Assembly (NCBI GenBank): GCA_027488055.1
Contig: JAIYCK010000407.1
Coordinates: 1-5,166, forward strand
From: Flavobacteriales bacterium
GTDB lineage: Bacteria > Bacteroidota > Bacteroidia > Flavobacteriales_D > Sanyastnellaceae
Direction of reading: 5' to 3'
Length of the DNA: 5,166 nucleotides
Shown here: piece by piece, positions 1 through 5,166 of the stretch
How positions within the stretch are numbered: position 1 is the first letter of the stretch
How the letters are laid out: each line of letters starts with the position of its first letter
Position numbers and translations under genes: made by a program
Notes under the pieces: model-generated
Seen by the model: the letters and a program-made list of their open reading frames with translations, nothing else
Told to the model about the DNA's origin: nothing
Databases searched by the model: none

Positions 1-907
1 CCACAGCATTGTGTTTCATAGCGCGGAAATGCTTCTCTACGATGATCTGGTGATTGCCAGTAGCAGTCACAATAATATCCGCTTCAGGGATGGCTGTATC
101 CATTTTCTTCACTTCATAGCCTTCCATTGCCGCTTGCAACGCACAAATTGGATCGATTTCAGTTACGATCACACGCACACCTGCGTTGCGCAATGAATCA
201 GCAGAACCTTTTCCTACATCTCCGAAACCAGCTACTACAGCTACTTTACCTGCCATCATCAAGTCAGTGGCACGACGCAATGCATCTACCAAACTTTCGC
301 GGCAACCGTATTTGTTATCGAATTTGCTCTTGGTCACGCTGTCGTTGATATTGATAGCAGGCAATAACATTGTCCCGTTCTTCTCACGCTCATACAAACG
401 CATCACACCGGTTGTGGTTTCTTCAGAGATTCCACGAATACCAGCTACGAGCTCTGGGAATTTGTCAAAAACCATATTTGTCAAATCACCGCCATCGTCG
501 AGGATCATGTTCAATGGTTGATCATCGCTAAATGCAAACAAAGTCTGCTCGATGCACCAATCAAATTCTTCGTTGTTCATGCCTTTCCAAGCATAAACTG
601 GAATGCCAGCAGCAGCAATAGCAGCAGCGGCGTGGTCTTGTGTGGAGAAAATGTTGCAAGAGCTCCAGCTTACTTCGGCTCCCAACTCTTTCAATGTTTC
701 GATCAAAACGGCTGTTTGAATCGTCATGTGGAGACATCCTGCGATACGCGCACCTTTCAAGGGCTGTGTAGCACGGAATTCTTCACGAAGTGACATCAAA
801 CCAGGCATTTCTGCTTCGGCCAATTTGATTTCTTTGCGGCCCCATTCTGCGAGGCTCATGTCTTTTACTTTGTACGGAGCGACTTTCACTGCTTTAGTTG
901 TACTCAT
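1..907 (-). CDS. ahcY: S-adenosylhomocysteine hydrolase (adenosylhomocysteinase), C-terminus cut by window edge
   Basis: This cytosolic NAD-dependent enzyme splits S-adenosylhomocysteine into adenosine and homocysteine, relieving product inhibition of methyltransferases in the activated-methyl cycle. Reading the complement from the ATG at 907-905 gives 302 residues with no stop, starting MSTTKAVKVAPYKVKDMSLA. Family landmarks are in order: GCLHM (His60), the signature SCNIFSTQDHAAAAI (82-96), MILDDGGDLT (Asp138), GIRGISEETTTGV (Glu163), NDSVTKSKFDNKYGCRES (Lys193, Asp197, Asn198, Cys202) and the NAD-binding GFGDVGKG (227-234) followed by TEID (Glu250). These match the substrate and cofactor residues of the human enzyme with a constant offset of +7. 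The family is about 430-470 residues long, so roughly the last third lies left of the window. The start fits the usual N-terminus and lies about 50 nt below a good promoter. No Shine-Dalgarno sequence precedes it; the leader is purine-rich, as is common in Bacteroidota. Identification is very secure. Confidence 0.98.
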   Translation of the reverse strand, partial: MSTTKAVKVAPYKVKDMSLAEWGRKEIKLAEAEMPGLMSLREEFRATQPLKGARIAGCLHMTIQTAVLIETLKELGAEVSWSSCNIFSTQDHAAAAIAAAGIPVYAWKGMNNEEFDWCIEQTLFAFSDDQPLNMILDDGGDLTNMVFDKFPELVAGIRGISEETTTGVMRLYEREKNGTMLLPAININDSVTKSKFDNKYGCRESLVDALRRATDLMMAGKVAVVAGFGDVGKGSADSLRNAGVRVIVTEIDPICALQAAMEGYEVKKMDTAIPEADIIVTATGNHQIIVEKHFRAMKHNAV

Positions 908-962
908 TATGTGTGTAGTTGTTTTTTCTTTTTTCTTATTATAACTAATTGAAAAAGAGCTG

Positions 963-995
963 CAAAAATAGGTCAAAAGTGGCCAAACACCAAAA
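963..995 (-). promoter_or_regulatory. Predicted Bacteroidota-type promoter of ahcY
   Basis: On the complement the -7 box TATTTTTG (970-963) matches the Bacteroidota consensus TAnnTTTG exactly. A TTG -33 element (993-991, within TTTTGG) lies 20 bp upstream, inside the usual spacing. The predicted transcript starts near 956-958 and has a leader of about 50 nt. The leader holds an A/G-rich stretch (AAGAAAAAAGAAAAAAC) and no Shine-Dalgarno sequence. The call is sequence inference only. Confidence 0.6.
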
Positions 996-1030
996 TTTAT
1001 GTCTGATAATGCATCTCACTCCTTCCTTTG

Positions 1031-1060
1031 TTGAATGAGCTGATGCCTTGCCTTACTTTG
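1031..1060 (+). promoter_or_regulatory. Predicted promoter of the phosphopantetheinyl transferase gene
   Basis: A TTG -33 element (1031-1033) is separated by 19 bp from TTACTTTG (1053-1060), a one-mismatch version of the Bacteroidota -7 box TAnnTTTG. Transcription would begin around 1066, giving a leader of about 35 nt before the ATG at 1101. The promoter faces away from the ahcY promoter, so the 193-bp intergenic region is a divergent control region. Confidence 0.5.
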
Positions 1061-1100
1061 CACTCGCAATTCCTGACAATCCAAACCCCTTGAATGTTTT

Positions 1101-1727
1101 ATGCCCCTTATCATTTTTCAACATATTTTGGAAGAACGCGGAAAACTGATGGTTTGGCATGCCACAGAATCCACTGCGGAATTGCGAGAACGCTACGCGC
1201 GACTCTTTCCAGATCGTGTGATTCCAGCTATCAAATTGGAAAAGCGGGAGCGCGAATACATCATTGGTCGTTTGTTATTGCATTTGGCTCTGCCAAGTCA
1301 TGAGATGACTTTTTTGGACAACGGAAAGCCTGTGCTTGATGAGCGGTGGCACATGAGTTTATCGCATTCAACTGAACTTGTGGCCTTGGCAGTAGCAGAT
1401 GTGCCCGTGGGACTGGATTTGCAAGCGCCAGATCCAAAATTATTGCGTATTACTCACAAATATTGCAGCCACAAAGAGTTGGAATGGCTTGGGTCTTTAA
1501 ACCATCCATTGGAGGGTGCCTTGTCGATTTGGTCAGCCAAGGAGGCTGTTTTCAAGATCTTTGGGCAAGGCATTGAGTTTGCCGAGGATATGGAGACACG
1601 CATGCACCTTCCTTCGCAGTCAACATTCCACGTGCAATACAAAGGCAAACACGGAAATTTTCTTTTCGAGATGGCGCAATTGAATGTGCGCAAGGCACAA
1701 CTTATCTATACTGCTCTTTTAGATTAA
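1101..1727 (+). CDS. 4'-phosphopantetheinyl transferase superfamily protein (Sfp-like)
   Basis: Proteins of this family move the 4'-phosphopantetheine arm from coenzyme A to a conserved serine of acyl- or peptidyl-carrier proteins, in a Mg-dependent reaction in the cytosol. The 208-residue product has the expected motifs: SLSHS (86-90, His89), VGLDL (103-107, with metal-binding Asp106) and WSAKEAVFK (144-152, with Glu148 and catalytic-loop Lys152). The length suits the Sfp-type two-lobed monomer rather than the short AcpS type. The residue two after Asp106 is Gln108, where Sfp has a metal-binding Glu; some family members lack that Glu, so this does not argue for an inactive enzyme. The ATG at 1101 is preferred because its product starts MPLIIFQHI, a beginning that looks typical of Bacteroidota homologues. 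An internal Met17 is a less likely start, and the ATG at 1094 is in another frame. No carrier protein or synthase is nearby, so the partner is unknown. The stop overlaps that of the convergent fumarylacetoacetase gene. Confidence 0.9.
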   Translation: MPLIIFQHILEERGKLMVWHATESTAELRERYARLFPDRVIPAIKLEKREREYIIGRLLLHLALPSHEMTFLDNGKPVLDERWHMSLSHSTELVALAVADVPVGLDLQAPDPKLLRITHKYCSHKELEWLGSLNHPLEGALSIWSAKEAVFKIFGQGIEFAEDMETRMHLPSQSTFHVQYKGKHGNFLFEMAQLNVRKAQLIYTALLD

Positions 1728-3004
1728 CTCAATGCGGGTAAAATGGTGCCGCTGCAGGATCCAAATCCGATGCGCACTCCATCCTTTTGGGCATGACCCG
1801 TGAGAATGACCGTATCGTGGTCTTGGATAAAGGTGCGGGTGCTACCGTCATTCATCGTCACTGGTTTGGTGCCTTTCCAAGCGATCTCAAGCATGCTACC
1901 ATAACTTCCTTCGGCGGGACCACTTATGGTTCCTGAGGCCAACAAATCACCGCAACGCATATTGCAACCATTCACGGTGTGGTGAGCCAATTGTTGGTTC
2001 ATATTCCAATACATGTGTTTGAAATTACTTTGACTCACCACAGTTGCTGGACCTTCTGCTGGTTGAATCGAAACTTCAAGCGCGATGTCGATGTGTTTGT
2101 CGCCCTCGAATTCGAGGTAGGGCAATACGGCGGGTTCTTGTGCTTTCCCGCTCGTGCGGAAGGGTTCGAGCGCATCCAACGTCACTACCCAAGGGGAAAG
2201 AGTGGATCCGAAATTTTTCCCCAAGAATGGACCAAGTGGCACATACTCCCAGCGTTGAATGTCGCGTGCGCTCCAGTCGTTGAACAACATTAAACCAAAT
2301 ATATAATCGTCTGCTTCTGCTGTTGAAATACGCTGTCCAAGCGGCTTTCCATCAAAGGTGACGAAGGCGACTTCCAATTCGAAGTCAAGCTGCTTGGTGG
2401 GGCTGTAAGTTGGCAAGGTTTCGTCACTTGCATTGATTTGGCCACAAGGACGGTGTAAGGGCGTGCCACTTATGACAATACTCGACGCTCTGCCGTGATA
2501 ACCCACCGGAATATGCTTCCAATTGGGTAAAAGTGCTTTGGCTGGATCGCGAAACATGATTCCCACATTGCGCGCATGGTCCTCGCTGCTATAGAAGTCG
2601 GTATAGTCACCTACTTTGATAGGCAGCAGCATTTGAACCTCATTTTGATTGAAAAGCACTTGCCGCACATGGTGTTCTTTGTCGCGTAAGTCAGGCATAT
2701 CGCTGCGCAACAATTTGGAAACACGATTGCGCAATTCGCGCATGGCCATTTTTCCATGACGCATGCAACGATTGAGCGAATCGCTTACCATGTCATCGAG
2801 CGTGAAAGGCAAATTCTCCAGATAACCCATCACGTGAAGGGCCTTGAGGTCGATGAGCTTGTCACCGATGGCGCAGCACACATGGGGCAATTGACTCTCG
2901 GTTCGAAAAATCCCGAATGGCAGATTTTGAATAGGGAAGTCACTGCCAGCAGGTACTTCTACCCAAGATCGCAGTGCTGGATCGTTTGCTTTATTTTCTA
3001 CCAT
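1724..3004 (-). CDS. fahA: Fumarylacetoacetase (fumarylacetoacetate hydrolase)
   Basis: The enzyme cleaves fumarylacetoacetate to fumarate and acetoacetate, the last step of tyrosine/phenylalanine breakdown through homogentisate, in the cytosol. The 426-residue product is full length (mammalian FAH is 419). An N-terminal SH3-like domain covers roughly residues 1-130 and the FAH catalytic domain the rest. By motif alignment to the mouse enzyme, the metal ligands are Asp136 (DYTDFYSS), Glu209 and Glu211 (DFELE) and Asp243 (NDWSARDIQ). Catalytic His143 and partner Glu373 (GSMLE) are present. So are the substrate-binding residues Tyr138, Arg152, Tyr169, Gln250, Lys263 and Thr359 (ASGTISG). All key residues are kept, so an active enzyme is expected. 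The start at 3004 gives the usual N-terminus (DPALRSWVEVPAGSDFPIQNLPFG). No other homogentisate-pathway gene lies in the window. The fahA symbol is assigned by function; some genomes use hmgB. Confidence 0.97.
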   Translation of the reverse strand: MVENKANDPALRSWVEVPAGSDFPIQNLPFGIFRTESQLPHVCCAIGDKLIDLKALHVMGYLENLPFTLDDMVSDSLNRCMRHGKMAMRELRNRVSKLLRSDMPDLRDKEHHVRQVLFNQNEVQMLLPIKVGDYTDFYSSEDHARNVGIMFRDPAKALLPNWKHIPVGYHGRASSIVISGTPLHRPCGQINASDETLPTYSPTKQLDFELEVAFVTFDGKPLGQRISTAEADDYIFGLMLFNDWSARDIQRWEYVPLGPFLGKNFGSTLSPWVVTLDALEPFRTSGKAQEPAVLPYLEFEGDKHIDIALEVSIQPAEGPATVVSQSNFKHMYWNMNQQLAHHTVNGCNMRCGDLLASGTISGPAEGSYGSMLEIAWKGTKPVTMNDGSTRTFIQDHDTVILTGHAQKDGVRIGFGSCSGTILPALS

Positions 3005-3029
3005 GTTTGAATCGTTATATGCGTTGGTA

Positions 3030-3037
3030 CAAAGCTA
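3030..3037 (-). promoter_or_regulatory. Candidate -7 promoter box upstream of fumarylacetoacetase
   Basis: On the complement TAGCTTTG matches the Bacteroidota -7 consensus TAnnTTTG exactly and lies 25 bp before the fumarylacetoacetase ATG. Transcription would start near 3023, giving a leader of about 20 nt. No TTG is found 17-23 bp upstream (the nearest candidate is CTG at 23 bp), so the -33 element is weak or absent. This could mean a weak or activator-dependent promoter, or a chance match. Confidence 0.4.
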
Positions 3038-3165
3038 ATGGTTGGAAGTGAATTGTGGGCCAGATGCCACGTGATTTTTGAAACCCAATTTCATTCTTGC
3101 TAGTGTTTTGGAGAATTCAATATCAAAGGACTTGGATCGCAAATAGGCATTGTGTATATGGCAGT

Positions 3166-3197
3166 AAGCAAAAGAGCGAGCTCAAGGGCTCGCTCTT
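3166..3197 (-). terminator. Intrinsic terminator of the small exported protein gene
   Basis: A perfect 10-bp inverted repeat, AAGAGCGAGC (3172-3181) and GCTCGCTCTT (3188-3197), encloses a 6-nt loop. Read on the complement, it begins 19 bp after the stop of the 3217-3720 gene and runs into TTTTGCTT, a short T-tract. The other orientation has no T-tract, so it works mainly for the minus strand. It separates that gene from the downstream fumarylacetoacetase gene. Confidence 0.75.
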
Positions 3198-3216
3198 CGA
3201 GATAAAAAAGTTGACC

Positions 3217-3720
3217 TTATTTGGCTTTGAAATAAAGTCGTGTAATGAAGATTCCTTGACCATCTTCTTTACCTGCATCGCTTTCAACACCGCTTGTCGC
3301 AAAAGCAAGCTCATATCCTTGTGCGTCCATTTCATTGAGTTTCGAAACAATCAAAGCATCATTGGAGGCAATGTTTTGAAAGTTGATACCCACCATGGAA
3401 AAGAAATTGAGCATTTTAGTTTCGCGGAATGCATCAATTTTGATATCCGAGCGATCCACATCACTTTGCTTTGAATCTTTACCATCTGCGCGGCTCGTGG
3501 TAAAGGCGTTGTAGTCAAGTTCAGTAGTTGTTTCGATCATGCGCGAACGCCCCAAGCCCCCTGGTAGAATAGATTCAACCAAGGTGATGACTTTGTATCC
3601 ACCAGCAGTTTGGTAGCCCTCGGCGTTGGTTTTTTTACCTTCTTGAACGGTTGACCAAGCATAGAAAGAGATACTTGTGGCTGCAATTGCGATGACGGCG
3701 GTGATAATTAATTTTTTCAT
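3217..3720 (-). CDS. Small exported or membrane-anchored protein of unknown function (DUF4177-like pattern)
   Basis: I do not recognise a characterised protein here. The 167-residue product starts MKKLIITAVIAIAATSISFYAWS, a positively charged N-terminus plus hydrophobic core that looks like a Sec signal peptide or an uncleaved anchor. A21-W22-S23 would satisfy the -3/-1 cleavage rule, and there is no lipobox cysteine. The mature part has a strand-like GYKVITLVESILPGGLGRSR (41-60), a charged low-complexity stretch (about 72-92), a conserved-looking LNFFSMVGINFQNIASND (104-121), then LNEMDAQGYELAFATSGVES (128-147) and a C-terminal GIFITRLYFKAK. The 'YKV...LNE(L/M)..(E/Q)G(W/Y)EL...FKR' layout resembles the DUF4177 fold, here with a long insertion; that is inference. 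The ATG at 3720 is preferred because it supplies the signal sequence. A terminator follows 19 bp downstream, so the gene is probably monocistronic. No clear promoter was found upstream in the AT-rich leader. It likely acts in the periplasm or at the cell envelope. Confidence 0.8.
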   Translation of the reverse strand: MKKLIITAVIAIAATSISFYAWSTVQEGKKTNAEGYQTAGGYKVITLVESILPGGLGRSRMIETTTELDYNAFTTSRADGKDSKQSDVDRSDIKIDAFRETKMLNFFSMVGINFQNIASNDALIVSKLNEMDAQGYELAFATSGVESDAGKEDGQGIFITRLYFKAK

Positions 3721-3820
3721 TTTTTTGATATTTTTATAAGGAGCAATTTATCATAATTTTTATGAAATGTTTATTAATTATTCAAAATAGATCGCCTTTT
3801 TTAGTTGCTATGAAAAATTG

Positions 3821-3959
3821 AGTGAGTCCAATTTGAACGAGTTGAGAAGTGCATGATATCTTGAGTCATTTGGTTTTTGAAATACCTCGTCGAATGAGAA
3901 ACAATATTTGGTCTAGCTCGAATAGATATATTTGTCTTTAAGAATTGGACTTGGTCACT
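3821..3959. repeat. Interrupted inverted repeat spanning the upstream region of the GRAM-like gene
   Basis: AGTCCAATT (3825-3833) is the exact reverse complement of AATTGGACT (3943-3951). The outer bases AGTGA (3821-3825) and TCACT (3955-3959) also pair if a 4-nt bulge (about 3951-3954) is allowed. The arms are about 109 bp apart and enclose the predicted -7 box at 3927-3934. It could be a paired regulator site, a remnant of a small inverted-repeat element, or chance. Confidence 0.4.
3908..3934 (+). promoter_or_regulatory. Predicted promoter of the GRAM/PH-like membrane protein gene
   Basis: TATATTTG (3927-3934) matches the Bacteroidota -7 consensus exactly. TTG (3908-3910, within TTTGG) precedes it by 16 bp, slightly shorter than the usual 17-23 bp. 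Transcription would begin near 3940 and give a leader of about 45 nt to the ATG at 3985. The right arm of the inverted repeat falls in this leader. Confidence 0.5.
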
Positions 3960-3984
3960 AACTTTTAATTGAAATCTATACAGA

Positions 3985-4833
3985 ATGAATGCATTGCTTG
4001 TTTTTCTCAAATTGCAAATCCCAGAGCGGTTATGGGGAATTATTCTGATGGTGGGTATTCCTCTTTTGATCGTTTTATCTATCGTAATGAACATAAACAA
4101 TGCGATTAAAAAGCGAAGACAACGGAAAGATCAACAGCTTAAAGCAGAACTAGAGAAAGATTGGGCGAACGAGAAAGGGATTCAATTTTTTAATCGTCTG
4201 GCAAAAATGATCAATCAAAACGAGAGTCAACGTATGACTGATCACATCGAACTACAAGGGCTCGATTCAATTGGTGAGTCAACGCTGAACCAACGTTTCG
4301 AAGTCACGAATCCAAAATTTAGGTTGCGTTTGTGGTATGTTGTTTCCTCGCTCCACGATCGGTATGAAATGGAAGTAAAAGCCCTTCAAGGTAAAGCTGC
4401 GCATGAAGTCGAGGCGGAGGAGGGTATCAATTTGGGTGCTGATGAATTGCTATATGAGAAATTTGAAAATTGCGAATGGTATGAGTTGAGGCGGAGTCGA
4501 CAAAGGACTTTTGGTTATCATGGGCTAGGTATTCGAATACCACTGGGCGGAGGAATGTCGTACCGTGCAGGTCAAATTCAAAGCATCGAACCTCAGACGA
4601 AAGGGGAGTATCAGTTCGATGGAAAAGGTATATTGTATGTCACCAATCTTCGCATTATTTTCATCGGTCAGAGCGAAAACAAAGTAATAAGCTTGAGCGC
4701 TATTCTGGATTTGGAACAGTTCAAGGATTCTGTTGTGATCGGTAAGTCGCGTGGTAAAAAGCCATTGATTCGCTTCGAAATGGACGATGCCGCGTTGTTT
4801 TCGCGATTGATCATAAAATTGTTCAAGGATTGA
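3985..4833 (+). CDS. Single-pass membrane protein with C-terminal GRAM/PH-like domain, function unknown
   Basis: The 282-residue product is not a characterised protein I know. It has a short N-terminus, one hydrophobic membrane segment at about 17-36 (WGIILMVGIPLLIVLSIVMN) and a strongly basic patch KKRRQRK (42-48), predicting an outside N-terminus and cytosolic bulk. Residues about 45-80 are charged and probably helical. The C-terminal part carries RRSRQRTFGYHGLGIRIPLGGGMSYRAG (169-196) and then GKGILYVTNLRIIFIGQSENKVISLSAILDLEQFKD (213-248). The 'G.LYVTN.R(I/L)IF.G...K.ISL..I' pattern is typical of bacterial GRAM/PH-like domains, known from bacterial proteins of mostly unknown role. The ATG at 3985 is taken because it precedes the membrane segment and lies at a fitting distance from a consensus -7 box. 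No Shine-Dalgarno sequence is visible. The gene is divergent from the exported protein gene and followed by a 139-bp spacer. Coding status is well supported; the domain call is inference. Confidence 0.85.
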   Translation: MNALLVFLKLQIPERLWGIILMVGIPLLIVLSIVMNINNAIKKRRQRKDQQLKAELEKDWANEKGIQFFNRLAKMINQNESQRMTDHIELQGLDSIGESTLNQRFEVTNPKFRLRLWYVVSSLHDRYEMEVKALQGKAAHEVEAEEGINLGADELLYEKFENCEWYELRRSRQRTFGYHGLGIRIPLGGGMSYRAGQIQSIEPQTKGEYQFDGKGILYVTNLRIIFIGQSENKVISLSAILDLEQFKDSVVIGKSRGKKPLIRFEMDDAALFSRLIIKLFKD

Positions 4834-4912
4834 TTGATGTGGAACGATTTATTGGGTGCTTCCTGATTGCGGTTCATTTGTTATTGATCTAATTCACACA
4901 AACAAGATTTAT

Positions 4913-4920
4913 TTCCTTTG
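4913..4920 (+). promoter_or_regulatory. Weak candidate -7 box before the last gene
   Basis: TTCCTTTG differs from TAnnTTTG at one fixed position and lies 52 bp before the ATG at 4973. The 9-mer CTTTGCACT running from it also occurs at the transferase promoter (1056-1064). No TTG lies at the expected distance upstream (the nearest is 26 bp away), so support is weak. Confidence 0.25.
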
Positions 4921-4972
4921 CACTATCGTGTCAGCTGGATTAAAGTTGAACAACCTATTGTATTTTCACCGC

Positions 4973-5166
4973 ATGAAATCGGGTTGGAAAAGTGGTGTCA
5001 TAGGGCTCGTTGTCTTTTGGATGATTGTGCATCTGATAGCCACCGTTTGCTATACCACTCATTGTCCCTCTTCAGGGCTCATTGCTTCGATGTCACATCG
5101 CTACATGGTGCCGCTCTTTCATCAGAATTGGTCAGTGTTTGCGCCCAATATTCCGGAGTATGGTGC
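4973..5166 (+). CDS. N-terminal fragment of a membrane protein with HQNWSVFAP motif, cut by window edge
   Basis: From the ATG at 4973 the frame stays open to the window end: 64 complete codons plus two bases of an Ala codon. The product starts MKSGWKSGVIGLVVFWMIVHLIATVCYTT, a basic N-terminus followed by a hydrophobic segment (about residues 8-27) that should insert in the inner membrane. Then come YMVPLFHQNWSVFAPNIPEYG (44-64). A 'Y..P.F.Q.W..FAP.P' motif after a first membrane segment resembles the DUF5819 type of small membrane-associated proteins, some of which sit beside HTTM/vitamin-K-carboxylase-like genes; this resemblance is from memory and tentative. The gene could equally belong to another uncharacterised Bacteroidota family. 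It follows the GRAM-like gene on the same strand after 139 bp, without a clear terminator between them, so read-through is possible. Confidence 0.7.
   Translation, partial: MKSGWKSGVIGLVVFWMIVHLIATVCYTTHCPSSGLIASMSHRYMVPLFHQNWSVFAPNIPEYG

Larger units (their letters stand above)
3721..3984. other. AT-rich divergent intergenic region
   Basis: These 264 bp separate two divergently transcribed uncharacterised genes. The left half (about 3721-3790) is very AT-rich and holds no convincing promoter for the minus-strand gene; only a 7-base near-match (TATTTTG, complement of 3783-3789) is present. The right half holds a consensus -7 box for the plus-strand gene and a long interrupted inverted repeat. 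No tRNA or credible small ORF was seen. Confidence 0.6.

Noticed and set aside
11..944. Plus-strand open frames of 61-111 codons
   Set aside because: Those up to 907 lie antisense to ahcY, whose complement gives an unmistakable protein. The last (726-944) also lies mostly antisense to it and runs out into the promoter region. None shows domain-like composition.
1454..1693. 79-codon minus-strand frame inside the transferase gene
   Set aside because: It overlaps the conserved transferase motifs in antisense, has no promoter and no recognisable protein pattern.
1979..3010. Plus-strand frames opposite fumarylacetoacetase
   Set aside because: The minus strand encodes a full-length enzyme with all catalytic residues; these frames are antisense shadows.
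3097..3474. 125-codon plus-strand frame, and a 75-codon minus-strand frame at 3123-3350
   Set aside because: Both run through the terminator hairpin and overlap the exported protein gene in another frame. The signal peptide and patterned sequence of 3217-3720 are far more convincing.
3737..3746. Shine-Dalgarno-like AAGGAG on the plus strand
   Set aside because: No open frame of meaningful length starts 5-10 bp downstream, and the neighbouring gene here is on the minus strand.
3744..3789. Possible promoter for the exported protein gene (TAAATTG or TATTTTG on the complement)
   Set aside because: Each is one base short of the TAnnTTTG pattern and neither has a TTG element at 17-23 bp, so the match is no better than expected in AT-rich DNA.
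3801..4100. 99-codon minus-strand frame across the divergent intergenic region
   Set aside because: It overlaps the membrane segment coding region of the GRAM-like gene, crosses its predicted promoter, and its composition is not protein-like.
4668..4877. 69-codon minus-strand frame
   Set aside because: It is mostly antisense to the conserved C-terminal domain of the GRAM-like gene and has no supporting signals.
1..5166. CRISPR array, tRNA/rRNA, insertion sequence, integrase or phage genes, defence system
   Set aside because: No regular repeat-spacer pattern, cloverleaf, transposase motif or defence-type domain was seen on either strand; the recognisable genes are housekeeping or catabolic.

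Overview
The window reads as ordinary chromosomal DNA from a member of the Bacteroidota (Bacteroidetes). Three things support this. Several intergenic regions carry TAnnTTTG-type -7 boxes, two of them with a TTG -33 element at 19-20 bp. Shine-Dalgarno sequences are absent in front of the starts. The phosphopantetheinyl transferase and the two small uncharacterised proteins look typical of the phylum. The lineage call is inference, since no rRNA or marker gene is present.

Layout from left to right. (1) 1-907, minus strand: the N-terminal 302 residues of S-adenosylhomocysteine hydrolase (ahcY), cut by the left edge. (2) 908-1100: a divergent intergenic region with one good promoter facing each way. 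(3) 1101-1727, plus strand: a Sfp/AcpS-superfamily 4'-phosphopantetheinyl transferase. (4) 1724-3004, minus strand: a complete fumarylacetoacetase, convergent with the transferase and overlapping it by 4 bp (TTAA). (5) 3005-3216: the fumarylacetoacetase leader with a consensus -7 box, then a 10-bp-stem terminator serving the next gene. (6) 3217-3720, minus strand: a small exported or membrane-anchored protein of unknown function with a DUF4177-like pattern. (7) 3721-3984: an AT-rich divergent region with a plus-strand promoter and a long interrupted inverted repeat. (8) 3985-4833, plus strand: a single-pass membrane protein with a C-terminal GRAM/PH-like domain. (9) 4834-4972: a short spacer. 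(10) 4973 to the right edge, plus strand: the start of a membrane protein with a HQNWSVFAP motif, cut by the edge.

The genes do not form an obvious operon or a single system. ahcY belongs to the activated-methyl cycle, fumarylacetoacetase ends tyrosine and homogentisate catabolism, and the transferase activates carrier proteins. Every neighbouring pair is divergent, convergent, or separated by a terminator or spacer, so each gene is probably its own transcription unit. I see no mobile element, CRISPR array, tRNA, rRNA or defence system. The least explained parts are the proteins at 3217-3720 and 3985-4833, the truncated protein at the right edge, and the inverted repeat at 3821-3959.
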